Notes under the pieces: generated by a model
What the model saw: the letters and a program-made list of their open reading frames with translations, nothing else
The model's database searches: none
Told to the model about the DNA's origin: nothing
Made by a program: the position numbers and the translations under genes
Shown: in pieces, positions 13,587 through 24,602 of the stretch
Layout of the letters: every line of letters starts with the position of its first letter
Position numbering within the stretch: position 1 is the first letter of the stretch
NCBI GenBank assembly: GCA_013398275.1
Contig: VZSE01006029.1
Coordinates: forward strand, 1,250,438 to 1,314,437
Reading direction: 5' to 3'
From: Promerops cafer
Taxonomy: Eukaryota > Chordata > Aves > Passeriformes > Nectariniidae
DNA: 64,000 nt

Positions 13587-16500
13587 CCATTCCAAGAAGT
13601 TCGTAATATTTGTGCTTGCCCAGCATAACACAAGAGCTGCTGTCTCCTAAGCTTGGCTAACACAGCAAAACCTCTGAGAAGGAGTACAAGAAAGAGCTGC
13701 ACCCCAGTCCTCAGTACTGAGGAACAACAAAAGCAAAGGAACAAAGATTCCCCTCAGCCCAATAGTGAAAAATCAGAGATCCACTTTTTTTCTTCCACAT
13801 CTTGTATAACTGCACTACTCTCATGTTAACCTCTACAATTACCAGATTCCTACACAAGAAGTGGGATGTTTTGCTTTTAACTGTTAACACTGGTTGTCTC
13901 AGTCTTCTTGAGCTGCACTCTTGAGAAAGAGTAATACTGTTAGAAGTGACAGAGAGAAAAGAGGTGGCACATTTTAGAGTAACAGATACCTGAGTAAGAA
14001 CTTAAATTGGGGGGCTTTACGAATTTTGGTTTTGAATAAATAAAAATTTAAGGCCGTCATCTCTATGTTCCTCTTCATAGACAGAGGCAACACTATTGTT
14101 GGCTACACCAATCTTGCCAGGAACAAAGAAAATTCTAACTAAGTAGGTAATGTATAAAGTACAGTAAAATCAAAGAGAGTGATTTATAAACTATGGAAAG
14201 AGCAAACACACTTAGCTCACTTAGTCATCCTGTCTCTCGGTTCTGTTTCCTCATGAAGATGACTAAAAAAACTAATCTGAGTTTTATTTCTAACTTGCCA
14301 TGCTTTTAAACAATTCTCTATGCTGAGAAAAAAAAAAAAGAAAGAAAATCCATTCAGTACTCAAAGAAGACAATTCATTAACTGACACTGGAAGCATCTT
14401 CAATATGACCCACACCTAATGAAATTGTGCCAAGCTCTTTGGTAGAAACGGGCTATTCTTTCACCTCTTCAGTAACAAAACAGTTGCAAATACTTTAGTT
14501 GGACAACAGCCCCACTTTTCTAAAAAAGAAAACACTCCTGAAATCAAATCCGTCATTAATATTTGTGTGGAGTAAGAGAGAAGTTGGGAGAAGTTGGAAT
14601 GTGGCCTGTTTGTCACTAATTTAATAAAGACAAAGCTTTCTAAGACTTCTAACAGAAGTTTTAATTTATGAAAGTTTGAGGGAGTACCCAAGGGCTGGTT
14701 ACTGAGGGCAAGTACTACAAAAATACAAGCTGTGTAAGGGTATTAAAGGGCCTGAAAGCTCACGGCCAGAGGAAGAGGCGGTCCCCCATTCTGCCCCAGC
14801 AAGCATTCCCACTCCTATACCACCAACTTGGGTGATCTTGTGGTCACACAATGGAGAGCTGCCAGGAACACGACCTGGCCAGATAAGCCTGTTCACCAAA
14901 TGATCAGGCAGGCTGATGCAAGGAAGCAGCAAAGGTTCAGTATCCCAGACCACAGCCACCTTCATCTGCATGTTTTTGTTTTTTTTTTTTCTAAAGCAGA
15001 TTAGATATTGGGAGTTACTGAGTTCACACAGCTATGTTGGGATGCTGTCAGTGGGCTATTTGCCCACAGCAGGGTGACACAAAGGTACACCCTGAAGCAA
15101 TGTGAAGAGCAGTAACAGGCACCGCTGTACCAAATGCCTGCCTCTGGCAAGGGCTCAAGAGACAGGTGACTCATGCAGAGAGAGGTGGAGTGACTCCCTA
15201 AACTTCTCTGTCCCCATTTTAACACAGATATTGGCCATTTCCTCCCTGTTCCTACTGTTCAGCACTGCTCTGTCAGATCAGCTCAGCCTTTCCCTGCCCC
15301 TTCCCTGATCACTGCTTCCTGCCCACTCTTCCTCCTCCACTCCTACCAGTTCCCAAGAAGCAGCTTAACCATCTTTAAACCACACTGGCAAACTTGAGAA
15401 TATTTAAACAGAATAGATGTACAAATAGATGCTTTAACCACTCAAGGGTATCAAACCTTGCTCTTTAGCTACCAAACTTCACAACTCTTTTAAGAAGTCT
15501 ATAAATATTTATAGATAGCATCACTGAAGAAAAAAACAAGTGTATTGTCTGGTTCTTTTTCCCCAAATCCAGGCTACATTATCACCAGTAAAATACATGT
15601 ATCATCATACAGTTAAAAGAACTGAAATCTGAAAATTCGAAAGTGAAAAGCACTGGCTTACTGAAATGAGGGAGAAAACAACTTCTATAGACAAAAATTA
15701 AAAACTACACTTCAAAGTGATGGTGTCCCATCATAGTGGGAATTGACACTCCACAGTGTCAATTTACTCCACAAAGGAAAAAAAGAGAGAACACTTATGC
15801 AAGTTTGTGACACTTGCATTAAAGATACAAGCAAGGGCAGGATAGCTTAAAATAAATGAATACCTCAAATTCCATGAGAAAGAGCAGGACAGAATCCCAG
15901 GAGAAGAATCCATTGTAAAAAGGTAAGAAATTATTTCTTCACCTGCAACTTGTTCCTTATTAAGATTGCTACTGTATTTAATTAAATTAAAAAAAAAAAA
16001 AAAATCAAGCATTTTCCTTTCATTTGCCCTGATTTTCCATCCTTGTGCCTGTAGGTCGATGATGATACAGACATGAGGGTTTTTATTAGACTATCAGCTT
16101 TCAATCACCAAAAAAAGCTTCTCTGAAACAACAGATTTAAATTTGTTCAAAGAAATATAAAGTGGAACATCTTCAACCATGGGAAAGTAACACAGCTGTC
16201 AAGTCCCTCTGGAAATGACCATCAGCAACAGATAAGAACACAATACTGAAGTACTAAAGCAGCATAAATTTTAAAACTTTTCTAGTTGGGTGATTCCTCA
16301 CAAAATGCTAATGATTTTAGGAAACAATACATTCAGGTCACCAGCATCTCACAGGAACTTTCGAAATACCCACGCTGAAGAACAAGTTGGGTAACTCTTA
16401 AACCTACAAATCGCTATGCTGATGCAGACTTGTGTTTTTATGCTAATGCTACAAACTGGCTTTACCCAAAACTTCAGAGCAGATAATTTAATGGCACAAA

Positions 16501-17927
16501 TTATTTTCATCACAGTCAAATCACGGCACCTGAGGGAAGAAGTATTCTTGAAGTAGCTTGTGCCTGCTCAACAGTAAAAAAGACCAAAAAGTTCAGAGCA
16601 AAACCACCTCAAAACTACAAATCTTTGGCCCAAAGGCCTACTTACTGAAAAATCACTGCAAGCACTTGATAGTGCAAAAGCACACATAGCCTTTCCAAGG
16701 GTGAGGAAGAAATAAGCTTTTGGATATGTTAATGTTAACTGTTAGACTGGAATGCAGCTGAGGAGTTTTAGAATATGAACTTTGTTGGACACAGTATTTC
16801 ATAATATTATGAGAGACCTGAATGGAAACTCGCTCACAGATGGATCAACTTATCAGTGTAACAGAAAATTCTACTCCACATGGGTGAAATAACTTCACTT
16901 TTGACCAAAGGTAGATTTTACAGGCTGTTTTTCTTTTAGTTGGAAAATTATAGTTAATTACATTGCTTATATTGCTCAAATACAAGAATTCTTCAGAGCC
17001 TCAACAAAATACAGCAGAAGCCTGTAAACTTTTAAGAAAAAAATACTGCTATCAACCTTTAATATGAATACTATGGATTTTCTTCCCTTCTCTCTCATTA
17101 CTATCCACAACTTCTTATTTTGCCTACATTTTCTCCATATATATTATATAAATACACACACATTCATGCTTATCTATACATAAAAATAATATAGAATTGT
17201 AGCTAATTAAAGTTCAGTATTAGTGGGTTCTTAATTCATTTTAGTCTGGCAGCTTCAAAAATCTTGCCAACATACACTGGTTTGCTGGTCTGTGAATACT
17301 TGAAAAAGGAAACTAGAATTTCTAGGGGCAGGCAGCCACGAGACTTTGCTGAACATGCAGCATACACAGTACCCAAAAAGACCAGCTAGCAGTCATGTGA
17401 AATAGCCTCTGCATCAAAACAAAAAGTACCCAATAGTGTTTCTAGGGGGTTTTTTTAATAAATTTGATTTGTTCTACTTATCAATAGGAAAATAGTCAAG
17501 AAGTTAAACACTTGAGGGATTAAAAAGACAGCAGCTCTCTCTGGAGATGTGGGAAATTGCTTATGAATATTATTTATGGGAAAAATCCTAACTATTCAAA
17601 GTGGCATCATTTGCTACTATGTAAACTTACAGGAAACACTGAAAGATAATTCATGTGAAGACAGTAAGGAGTCAATCTCTTCTTAGTACTCTTAGGCATT
17701 AAAACAAACAGCCAGGAGAAAATCAACTTCATTTTAGTGTGCCAGCAGAAACTGATTTAACCTCTACTTTCTGCCAGGTTAGAATATTGCATCAAACCAA
17801 TACAGCTGATTATAGTTTTCATTAATATCCCTTTTCATTCAGGTATATCCAAGTATAAATTAAACTGAGGCAGCAACACAGAGTTTGAAATTGCAGGAAG
17901 GGCCTGTGAAAGGGGTGACCCAGCTGG

Positions 17928-17978
17928 TGACTCAGCAGGACTTTCCCTGCCTCCTCCCCTGCAAGGGAGGGCAGGAAA
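17928..17978. promoter_or_regulatory. AP-1/Maf-like site beside an imperfect GC-rich inverted repeat
   Basis: TGACTCAGCA at 17928-17937 contains a perfect AP-1 heptamer (TGACTCA) and, on the minus strand, reads TGCTGAGTCA, most of a Maf recognition element. Immediately after it, TTTCCCTGCCTCC (about 17942) and GGAGGGCAGGAAA (about 17966) form an imperfect inverted repeat in an otherwise AT-rich intron. The motif match is direct; any regulatory role is inferred. Isolated AP-1 sites occur by chance. Confidence 0.3.
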
Positions 17979-19095
17979 TTTCAAAAGAATGTGTTCATAC
18001 CAAACACAGCTATGAATTATGATTTAAAGCAAAGTCACATGCCCACAGATAATAAGGCCAGCAGAATAAACCTGGCAGTGAACCGGTAACACACACAAAA
18101 TTAGTTCCTTCTCCACCAGAACCTGGATACTGCAACCCAGAATCCTTCAAGACTGTTGGTGCCCATTGTTAAGCTCTCCCATTTAGTCAGGCATGGAGGC
18201 TATACCGTACCTGTTTGTCATTTAAATACTCCTGTGTTTGACTACAAATAATGTAGATCGCATTTGTGGAACATGATTAATGAACACGACTCGAAACTTC
18301 AGCCCACACAGTAGCTGTGGGTAAATAAGTTGTGTGTAACAACACACCCAGGACAGCCTATTCTTGGCAAAGAAAACTCCTACACCTCCTCTATCACCAA
18401 TAAAATGCTCTGAAAATAATGATACGTAAGAACAACTGCATAGCATTAGGTCTCCAAAGGCCTGTCTAACCTGGTATCACCTCTGATAAAGTATGTGGAA
18501 GAGGACAAGAACCAGACATGCACACAGGAGATGCAACCCAGTAACAAATTCTCAGTCACTTATGTATGGCACAGATCTGCTGAGCCAATGTGGTGCCTTT
18601 ATGTTTATCAAATGAAGATGCATTTTTCTGTGCAACATCTCAGAGATCAGCATCTTAATGTGCAGTTCTCAACTCACCACTCAACAACTTCTGAATACCT
18701 AAAAAGAACTCAAGGAGACAAAAATAGGTGACAAACAACCCTTACTTCACATTCATCCTCTTCATGCACCTGTATCACTCACAATTTTAGAGGCTTTCAC
18801 CATCTCTCTCCTTCCTTCTCCCACTAAAGCACGCCTTACCCCTCCACCCCCCCATGCTTTTTTAAGTGCTGCTGTATTTTCTAAGGCCTGAGGAAGGGAC
18901 ACAGAACTTCACGGCACTTGCCTCACCAGCATACCATACATACAGGTAATAATCTTTGTTTTGTTCTCTACTACTTTCATTACAATTCCTACTGATTGAT
19001 TTCTTTAGCTGTTATAGCTCATTTTCAGACAGCCATCTAACACCAAGAGCTGCTCCTAAGATGTTTTTGCCCCTCATTTCAGTGCCCAAGCACCA

Positions 19096-19395
19096 CAGAA
19101 CCATAAAATCATTTAGGTTGGAAATGACCTTTAAGATCATCAAGTCCAACTGTAAACCCAGCCCTGTCAGGTCCACCACTAAAGCATGTCCCTAAGCATG
19201 TCCTCATGTCCCTAGGCACCACATCTATATATATTTTAAATACCTTCACAGATGGCAACTTTATACCTTCCTTGGGCAGCCTGTTTCAATGCTTGATAAC
19301 CCCTTCTGTGATGAAAATTTTTCTAATATCCAATCTAAACCTCCCCTGGCCATGTCTTGACTCACACAACTTAATGGCCAAGCAACTGACTCTCG
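19096..19395 (-). mobile_element. CR1 LINE 3'-end fragment
   Basis: The plus strand reads AAAATCATTTAGGTTGGAAA, GACCTTTAAGATCATCAAG, CCACCACTAAAGCATGTCCC, GGGCAGCCTGTTTCAATGC and AATATCCAATCTAAACCTCC, all hallmark phrases of the reverse complement of an avian CR1 3' end. A short internal duplication is visible around 19185-19215, where 'atgtccctaagcatgtcctcatgtccctagg' repeats ATGTCCCTA. The element is 5'-truncated at about 19395 and lies next to a much older CR1 piece. Confidence 0.92.
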
Positions 19396-19414
19396 TATTA
19401 TATTTCTAATTATT

Positions 19415-19600
19415 TTATTTCATTCTTATTAGGTTCTTCACTACATCTGCATTTGGTACTCTTCTTTGAGTACATCAACAGCAGCAGCAAATTTAGCCAT
19501 CTGACTTTTCACTCTTCTCCAGATCATTTATGAGTATTTTGGAGAACACAAGCTCACAAGCCCAACAGAGATGCCTCCACTGTGAAAACAGGCAAGCTAC
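19415..19600 (-). mobile_element. Ancient CR1 LINE fragment (reverse transcriptase region)
   Basis: On the minus strand this reads CTCATAAATGATCTGGAGAA and then GGCTAAATTTGCTGCTGCTG, aligning with the segment encoding INDLEKG...AKFADDTKL in CR1 lineages shared by turtles, crocodilians and birds. The encoded ILINDLEKSEKSD supports the same assignment. It is heavily decayed, with the FADD box lost. The 5' part toward 19600 is recognisable only loosely, so that boundary is approximate. The younger CR1 at 19096-19395 lies directly beside it. Confidence 0.6.
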
Positions 19601-21499
19601 TCCTTCTCTCTGCTTTGCCCCTTGGTGGATTGCTCTGCCACAGCAGAACCGGCCTTCCCACCCCATGGCCACCAGGCTCTTCCAAAAACCTTTGGTGAAG
19701 TGTTTCAAAGGAGGGCCTAACAAACCAAGCCCACTGACTGAACATCCCAACACTGCAGTGGTTCTTACCAATCTATCAAACTCCACTGAAGCCAGCAACT
19801 CACTGCTAACACAGTCCTAATAACCATGTCTAGTTTTCAGCTATTAATCAAAACCAGATGAATTGTCAATCACCAGCTTCATCTCACAGCCAAAATAATT
19901 TGCAGTTTTCCACACAAAAAAAGAAATAACAAGCCTTGGAATCAACACAGCAATTTCTTTCAACTTAAAAGCAAAAGAACTTCACTTTCCTTCCAACATA
20001 TCTAACAACAAAACAGTAATTTGGTTAACCACAAGTATTACAGCCTTCCCATGATAAGGCTAGCTTCAAATCACTGAAAAATAATTACTAAGATGACTTC
20101 TTAAAGTACGTAGTGATTTCCATTTTCACTGACTATATTAATTTTGTTGATTCATTTTATACAAATAAAAACAAACCAGTCATTTAAATAACTGCTCTTT
20201 GGTGAACAGTTTTCTGCCTACTGACATGAAAGGAAAACCATGACACAGGAGAGCTACCAACCCCTGTATTCAGGCTTAAGAGCAGGGGTTTCGCACATCT
20301 GCATTTTTTCCCCAGGGGGTGGGGAGGGGTTAAGTTTTCGTTGATTTGAACAATACTCATTTCATCCAAACAGTTTTCAAGGGGGAAACGCCTGCCTGTT
20401 AAGAGTTTCATTACTATAAGTCAGGGCTCAAACTAATTAGTTAATGGGAAGGTACGTGAACAGTAACTTTTACCAGATAAAAACAGAAATAAGGTAACAG
20501 AGAAGTTACTTGGCTTGCTACAACTGGCTGAATTACTGATTTTAATCAAATAACTGGAGTTATCATGTGGTTTTCCTCTAATTATTTAGTTTCAGCACTT
20601 ACCTTTCTTCAAGCTATTCATTTGCAGTTCAGCACTCTGTTAAAGGTTGCATAGCTTATTTAAGGGTTGAGTTGTCAGTGTTTAACCTCTTTCACTGATT
20701 AAAGGGAAACAAATGTCCCAAGAACATTTAACAAGCTTGTACATTTTACAAGTAAACTTTCTTTTCTCAAACCACCTTTTAATGCCAAAATTAGGCTTCC
20801 CTGATGGTCAGATGAAAACAAGGAATTAATGCTGGTGAAGAATACCACCACTTGAGGGTACAGTCCACTTCAAATATTTCCTCCCACATCCCCACCATCA
20901 TGGGTTATGAAAGATCCTAATGACACTGGTTTTTGTTCCTTTACTGCCTTAAAAGTCTTACATTACCATTTCTACAATTTTCTTTCAAGTCTGTTCTGCT
21001 AGATGCTTCAGCTCTCATCTTTAGAGTAAAAACATGTCTTGTACTTCTTTTTCTCATTCCTACCCTTTCTGTAGTGATGTCTCTGTGCTGTCATTACCCC
21101 CTTCCCAAATATCCGCTCATTCTCTTCATTTTTTCATATAGTCTTGAGTTCTCTCCTTTTCATCCTGCTTACCCACACAGCTGGTAACAGGAGGCATTGG
21201 CAAGAGCTTCCACACACAACTCCACGTGTATGCAAGAACTGTAATTTAAGTTCTCCAAACAAAGTCTGTGTGTAGAGATGCAGAGAGAGGAAGGGCCAAC
21301 ACAGGCATCTAAATTTCAAACCAACTTTGAAGTAGGCAGGGAAGAGAAAGATGGTCTTGAAGATATACTTTGCCTCTTCAAGAGAGCCTTCTCCTCCCTC
21401 AAGAGAAAGACAGTGTACTTTTCCCCTTGCCCAGCTTAGTCCCTGATCTCCCTCGCAGGGCTCCCTCCCCTCCTCCTCTCTTCCACGGGGAATGTGGAA

Positions 21500-21930
21500 G
21501 CCTGTCCCAGCTGCTGAGCTGCTCCATCTACCACTCCTTGTCAGCTGCCTCTCCGCAGCGCATACATCTGATTCCCAGAGCCGGCTCACGCTGTGCGGAG
21601 CAGCGAACAGGAGCAGCCGGCAGGCAGCAGTGGAGGGGACGGCTGAGCAGCTGCTTTGCGCACAGGCCCAGGACACTGCCTAGGACAGCTGTTTTTATGA
21701 TTTATTAAGCGTATTGTAGCATCGTGTCATTACGACTGCATTCCAACAATTATCTCCAAATATTTATGGGCAGAGCTACTTGGCATTAATTACTGACTGA
21801 TCGGAAAAAAAATAAAATTAGTAAACCTTTGATATCTTGACCACTAATTCATCTGGTACCAAAACCTCTTGAATTCTGACTGACCGAGTCAAAGGCAAAC
21901 AATGGCAAATGTGAAGATTGCAAAATGCAC
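21500..21930. promoter_or_regulatory. Candidate intronic cis-regulatory element: E-box cluster plus AT-rich block
   Basis: The first ~190 bases are a GC pocket carrying four CAGCTG E-boxes at 21508, 21542, 21648 and 21686. The following ~240 bases turn AT-rich but are not repetitive, with homeodomain-type cores (TTATTAAG, GGCATTAATTACTG), a TTTATGGGC and an AACAATGGC SOX-like core near 21898. The element sits about 0.8-1.2 kb downstream of the exon 2 donor. The motifs are seen directly; enhancer function is inference. The long minus-strand open frame across 21134-21676 reflects the GC pocket and resembles no protein I know. Confidence 0.35.
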
Positions 21931-22696
21931 TTTTTCAGCTGAAGCTTAACATACTAGCATGTAGCCAAACCTGCTAAGCTACAGAGGATCAAGGTGTTTT
22001 ACCATTTTTAGCTTTTAATTGAAAAATGACGTGGAAGCAATACATGGCCAACAAAACCTGGCAGATCAGAGCCTCAGTAAAATAAAACTTGTATTCTATT
22101 TAACATTTCATTTGAGCCTCAGAAGATTTAATTTCAGACTGATTCACATTGTTGTCTTCTTCTGGCTTAAACTGTTTCTCCATCACTTCTCATTTCATTA
22201 CTTAGTGCTAAAGAAGTTCATGCCAGAAATTTTTTTCACGTGTAACAATTTCAGCTTTAATTTAAAACCACAAAACACTCCCTTAGGATTAAAAAAAAAA
22301 AACCACCTTGGTTTGGCCAAAACAAACACATTATAATACACACTTCTTTCTCCAAGTTGCAAATACAAAAATTGAATAGTTAAATTACAATTCTCACATG
22401 TGCTTTCCACCTCCTCCCCAAAAGGACCAACATGAAAAAAATAGTATGTATTCAGCTTGTCCTGTTGTTGTATCACATTTTGGTCTATCCATAATGTTAT
22501 CCTATAAAAATTAGTGTAAGGACATTAGAAAGATACCTGAACCTCATTTTACCTTCAGCCTCTGTACACCAAAAAAGCCACGTAAACAATAACAAACAAG
22601 GGAGTTGAACAGGGGCAACTGTTTTGAAACCACAGTTCTTGTGTATCCTGAAAGGCATTTACCATCATTTAAAACATTTTCTGCTAATTGGAAGTA

Positions 22697-22706
22697 GCTT
22701 ACCTGA
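22697..22706 (-). other. CHD7: CHD7 exon 2 splice donor
   Basis: On the minus strand the exon ends CTTCAG and the intron begins GTAAGC, with the junction between 22703 and 22702. This is a strong donor match. It falls exactly where similarity to CHD7 ends (after residues KVPVLQ), and it leaves a phase-0 junction, as in the mammalian gene where the same exon ends with a complete codon. Confidence 0.95.
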
Positions 22707-24388
22707 AGGACAGGCACTTTTTGTGGTGTGTTTTGTGGTGACTGGTGAAGCTGTGCCCAAGGCTGATGATGAGGATGTGGGGGTGGCGAAGACTGATGAT
22801 GTATCCCTGGATGAGGCTGCATGGGAGGACAGGTTGGCATTTGCTGTTGAAAAGACTGCTGTTGACTAGGAAGCTGCTGACCAGATATTAGTCGCTCCTG
22901 TATTGCTTGTGGATCTCCAAGGCCAACACCTGGACAACCATTTGGTCTCATGTGCCCACCCATCTCCCGTGGTGTTGAAGACATACCCATAAATGGACGA
23001 TTCTGTTGCATGTTTCTGGGGCCCATATTCCTTTGTCCAATTCCCATGGCACCAGGGGGCTGGTGTGACGGCTGAGGATGGGGTATATTTGGGTAACTGC
23101 CAACTTCCATTGGTATTCCAGCACTACCAGGTCTAACCTGTGGAGGAGGTGTACCTGCTGGATTACTCATTGCTTTCATAGGTGACATGGGAGGTGGAGA
23201 GGCATAAGTTCCCTGAGGCTGTGAAGGGTGCATAGTTTGCGTGTTCATTTGGTTAAGTGAGCCACTAGGGTGGATGGGCTGCTGGTGCATTAGTCCTTGA
23301 CCACTGTTTGATGGAAATCCGACAGCATTTGGGTATCTTGGTACAGATTGATTCATTGGAGTGTTATTTGTAAGGCCTAAATTCTGATTCATCCCTGTAT
23401 TATTAACTAATCCCTGATTAAGGTTACTGTAAGGATATCGAGAATACTGCCCTGAGTTGTTTATAGTAGGTGAGGGTACCGTCTGGCTCCGAGAACTAAA
23501 ATTAAGTGTTTGCGGCCTAACAGCACCCTGCTGGGGAGGATTAGGGGAGAATCTGGGACTGTGGGCTACTGATTCCCCATGGAGAGCAGTAGGGGGATGG
23601 TGGTGAAATTGCTGGACTGAGTGTCGCAAAGAAGGTGCCATACTGGGATTCTGCTGGGGCACATGAGACAAGTGGCCAGGTCCTGAGGTGGCAATGAAAG
23701 GGTTTCCCTGATTGAGGCCTTCTTGGCCTTGAGAAAACTGGTTCATCCTCTGCTGCTGCGGTTGACCGTGCTGCTGCATTGAAAAATCACCACGAGCCAT
23801 GTAGTTTCCCATCTGCTGCATGTGCTGAGGATGGCCCTGCCCAGGGGGTCCAGAGGGTGCTTGTGGCGGCTGTGTCGGTTGCGGCTGCTGCTGCTGCTGT
23901 TGCTGCTGGTATGGTGCTCTTATCTGGTCTGGCACTTGAACTGCCCGTGGTCCCCACATGGAGCCACTGTCTACGAAGGGCTGCCCGTGTCTTTCGTTCT
24001 GCATGCCGGGATAGACTCCCATCTGACCACCAGCACCACTGCTGTGAGGAACCTGAGGAACTGGAGGGTTGTGATACTGCGAATGAGGAGATGCTATACC
24101 ATTCCCAGGGGCATTGCTTATCATCCTGTTCGGCTGATCCATCAGGTGCATTTTCTGCTGTTCGTATTGATTATAGTGATCAAAATGGGTCAACTTGGCT
24201 TGGTTTTGATTTGCAGGAGGATGATGAAGAGATGACTGTAACGCGGGAAATCCTTGATCCATGGGCATTTGCTGACCCATAGGATTCACTGTATTTTCAG
24301 GATATCCACATTCTCCAAGACCTTCCAACCCTTCACTGAAAATATTCCCATCTTCTCCAAACAGACTCATCATTCCTGGATCTGCCAT
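22703..24388 (-). CDS. CHD7: CHD7 N-terminal coding exon (exon 2), codons 1-562
   Basis: CHD7 is a nuclear ATP-dependent chromatin remodeller of the CHD6-9 subfamily that acts at enhancers and in rDNA, with key roles in neural crest, inner ear and neural progenitors. This exon holds the first 562 residues, beginning MADPGMMSLFGEDGN, which is diagnostic. The rest is the expected disordered Q/P/N/M/H-rich region: eight glutamines at 161-168, histidine-rich stretches near 266 and 530, and SP/TP-rich blocks around 400-420. No folded domain lies here; chromodomains, helicase, SANT-SLIDE and BRK domains come from later exons outside the window. The start codon has a strong context (A at -3, G at +4). 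The human exon encodes about 555 residues, so length is conserved. The open frame reads on past the donor for 52 residues to a stop at 22544, which is intron sequence. No frameshift or premature stop is present. Confidence 0.98.
23885..23908 (-). repeat. CHD7: CHD7 polyglutamine tract (8 codons, CAG with one CAA)
   Basis: Residues 161-168 are eight consecutive glutamines after IRAPY, encoded by seven CAG and one CAA codon (third in gene order). The mammalian protein has a shorter run interrupted by prolines here, as I recall it. This tract explains much of the seven-residue length difference from human. It is a likely site of length variation among birds. Confidence 0.9.
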
Positions 24389-24563
24389 CTTTTTTCAGCA
24401 CACAGCTCCTTGGAGCTACAACCAGAATGTTAGTCTGTGCTTCACCTCGGTGAGGTGTTTTGTCCTCAAAGCCTTTAATCCTCAACTAATCTCCTTCATG
24501 TCATTCCATATTTCCTTAATTCTTTCGGACCATGCAGTGTCAGGCAAAGTCTGGTTACTGCTC
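24389..24563 (-). other. CHD7: CHD7 5' UTR portion in exon 2
   Basis: These 175 nt lie between the inferred splice acceptor (24564/24563) and the start codon. The leader begins GAGCAGTAACCAGAC and ends with an A-rich stretch just before the ATG (GCTGAAAAAAG). It contains four upstream ATGs (see separate entry) and no in-frame extension of the CHD7 frame. The remainder of the 5' UTR must be supplied by a non-coding exon 1 that is not in the window. Confidence 0.85.
24482..24533 (-). promoter_or_regulatory. CHD7: Cluster of four minimal uORFs in the CHD7 leader
   Basis: Minus-strand ATGs start at 24533, 24509, 24504 and 24499. They encode M-V-R-K-N (stop ends at 24516), M-E (ends 24501), M-T (ends 24496) and M-K-E-I-S (ends 24482). 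All stop before the CHD7 start and none is in frame as an extension. The second and third overlap each other, and the third overlaps the fourth. Short uORFs of this kind generally lower initiation at the main start and can couple it to eIF2 status. Whether these are translated is not shown by sequence. Confidence 0.75.
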
Positions 24564-24602
24564 CTAGAAAAAGCAGGGGAAGGGGGAGAAAGAGAAGAAG
24601 AT
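24564..24602 (-). other. CHD7: CHD7 exon 2 splice acceptor with long polypyrimidine tract
   Basis: Read on the minus strand, an almost unbroken C/T run from about 24602 down (CTTCTTCTCTTTCTCCCCC, then TTCCCCTGCTTTTTCTAG) ends in TAG followed by GAGCAG. It is the only strong acceptor shortly upstream of the CHD7 start codon, and it yields a 175-nt leader segment. RNA evidence would be needed to exclude alternative acceptors. Confidence 0.85.

Larger units (their letters stand above)
1..22702 (-). other. CHD7: CHD7 intron 2 (5' part, continues beyond window start)
   Basis: This is everything downstream, in gene direction, of the exon 2 splice donor. It is AT-rich and CpG-poor with many A- and T-runs and no reading frame that looks coding. 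The next exon in mammals encodes a lysine- and proline-rich segment; no minus-strand frame of that character occurs here, so exon 3 must lie outside the window. Recognisable contents are CR1 fragments at 2121-2475, 9745-10685, 13148-13498, 19096-19395 and 19415-19600, an A/C-rich tract near 11416-11519, a 55-bp duplication at 13506-13586, an AP-1/MARE-like site at 17928 and a GC pocket plus AT-rich block at 21500-21930. In the remaining stretches (1-2120, 2476-9744, 10686-11415, 11520-13147, 13587-17927, 17979-19095, 19601-21499 and 21931-22702) I see nothing beyond ordinary intronic sequence and short homopolymers. Confidence 0.9.

Noticed and set aside
21134..21676. 180-codon minus-strand open frame
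   Set aside because: It depends on the stop-poor GC pocket and crosses a pyrimidine-rich stretch; the translation resembles no protein family.
1..22702. CHD7 exon 3
   Set aside because: I looked for a minus-strand lysine/proline-rich frame of about 140 codons with flanking splice sites and found none, so the exon lies outside the window.
23779..24282. Plus-strand open frames of 167 and 137 codons antisense to CHD7
   Set aside because: They are shadows of the strongly constrained CHD7 exon. The leucine- and valine-rich runs are the reverse of the CAG/glutamine coding.
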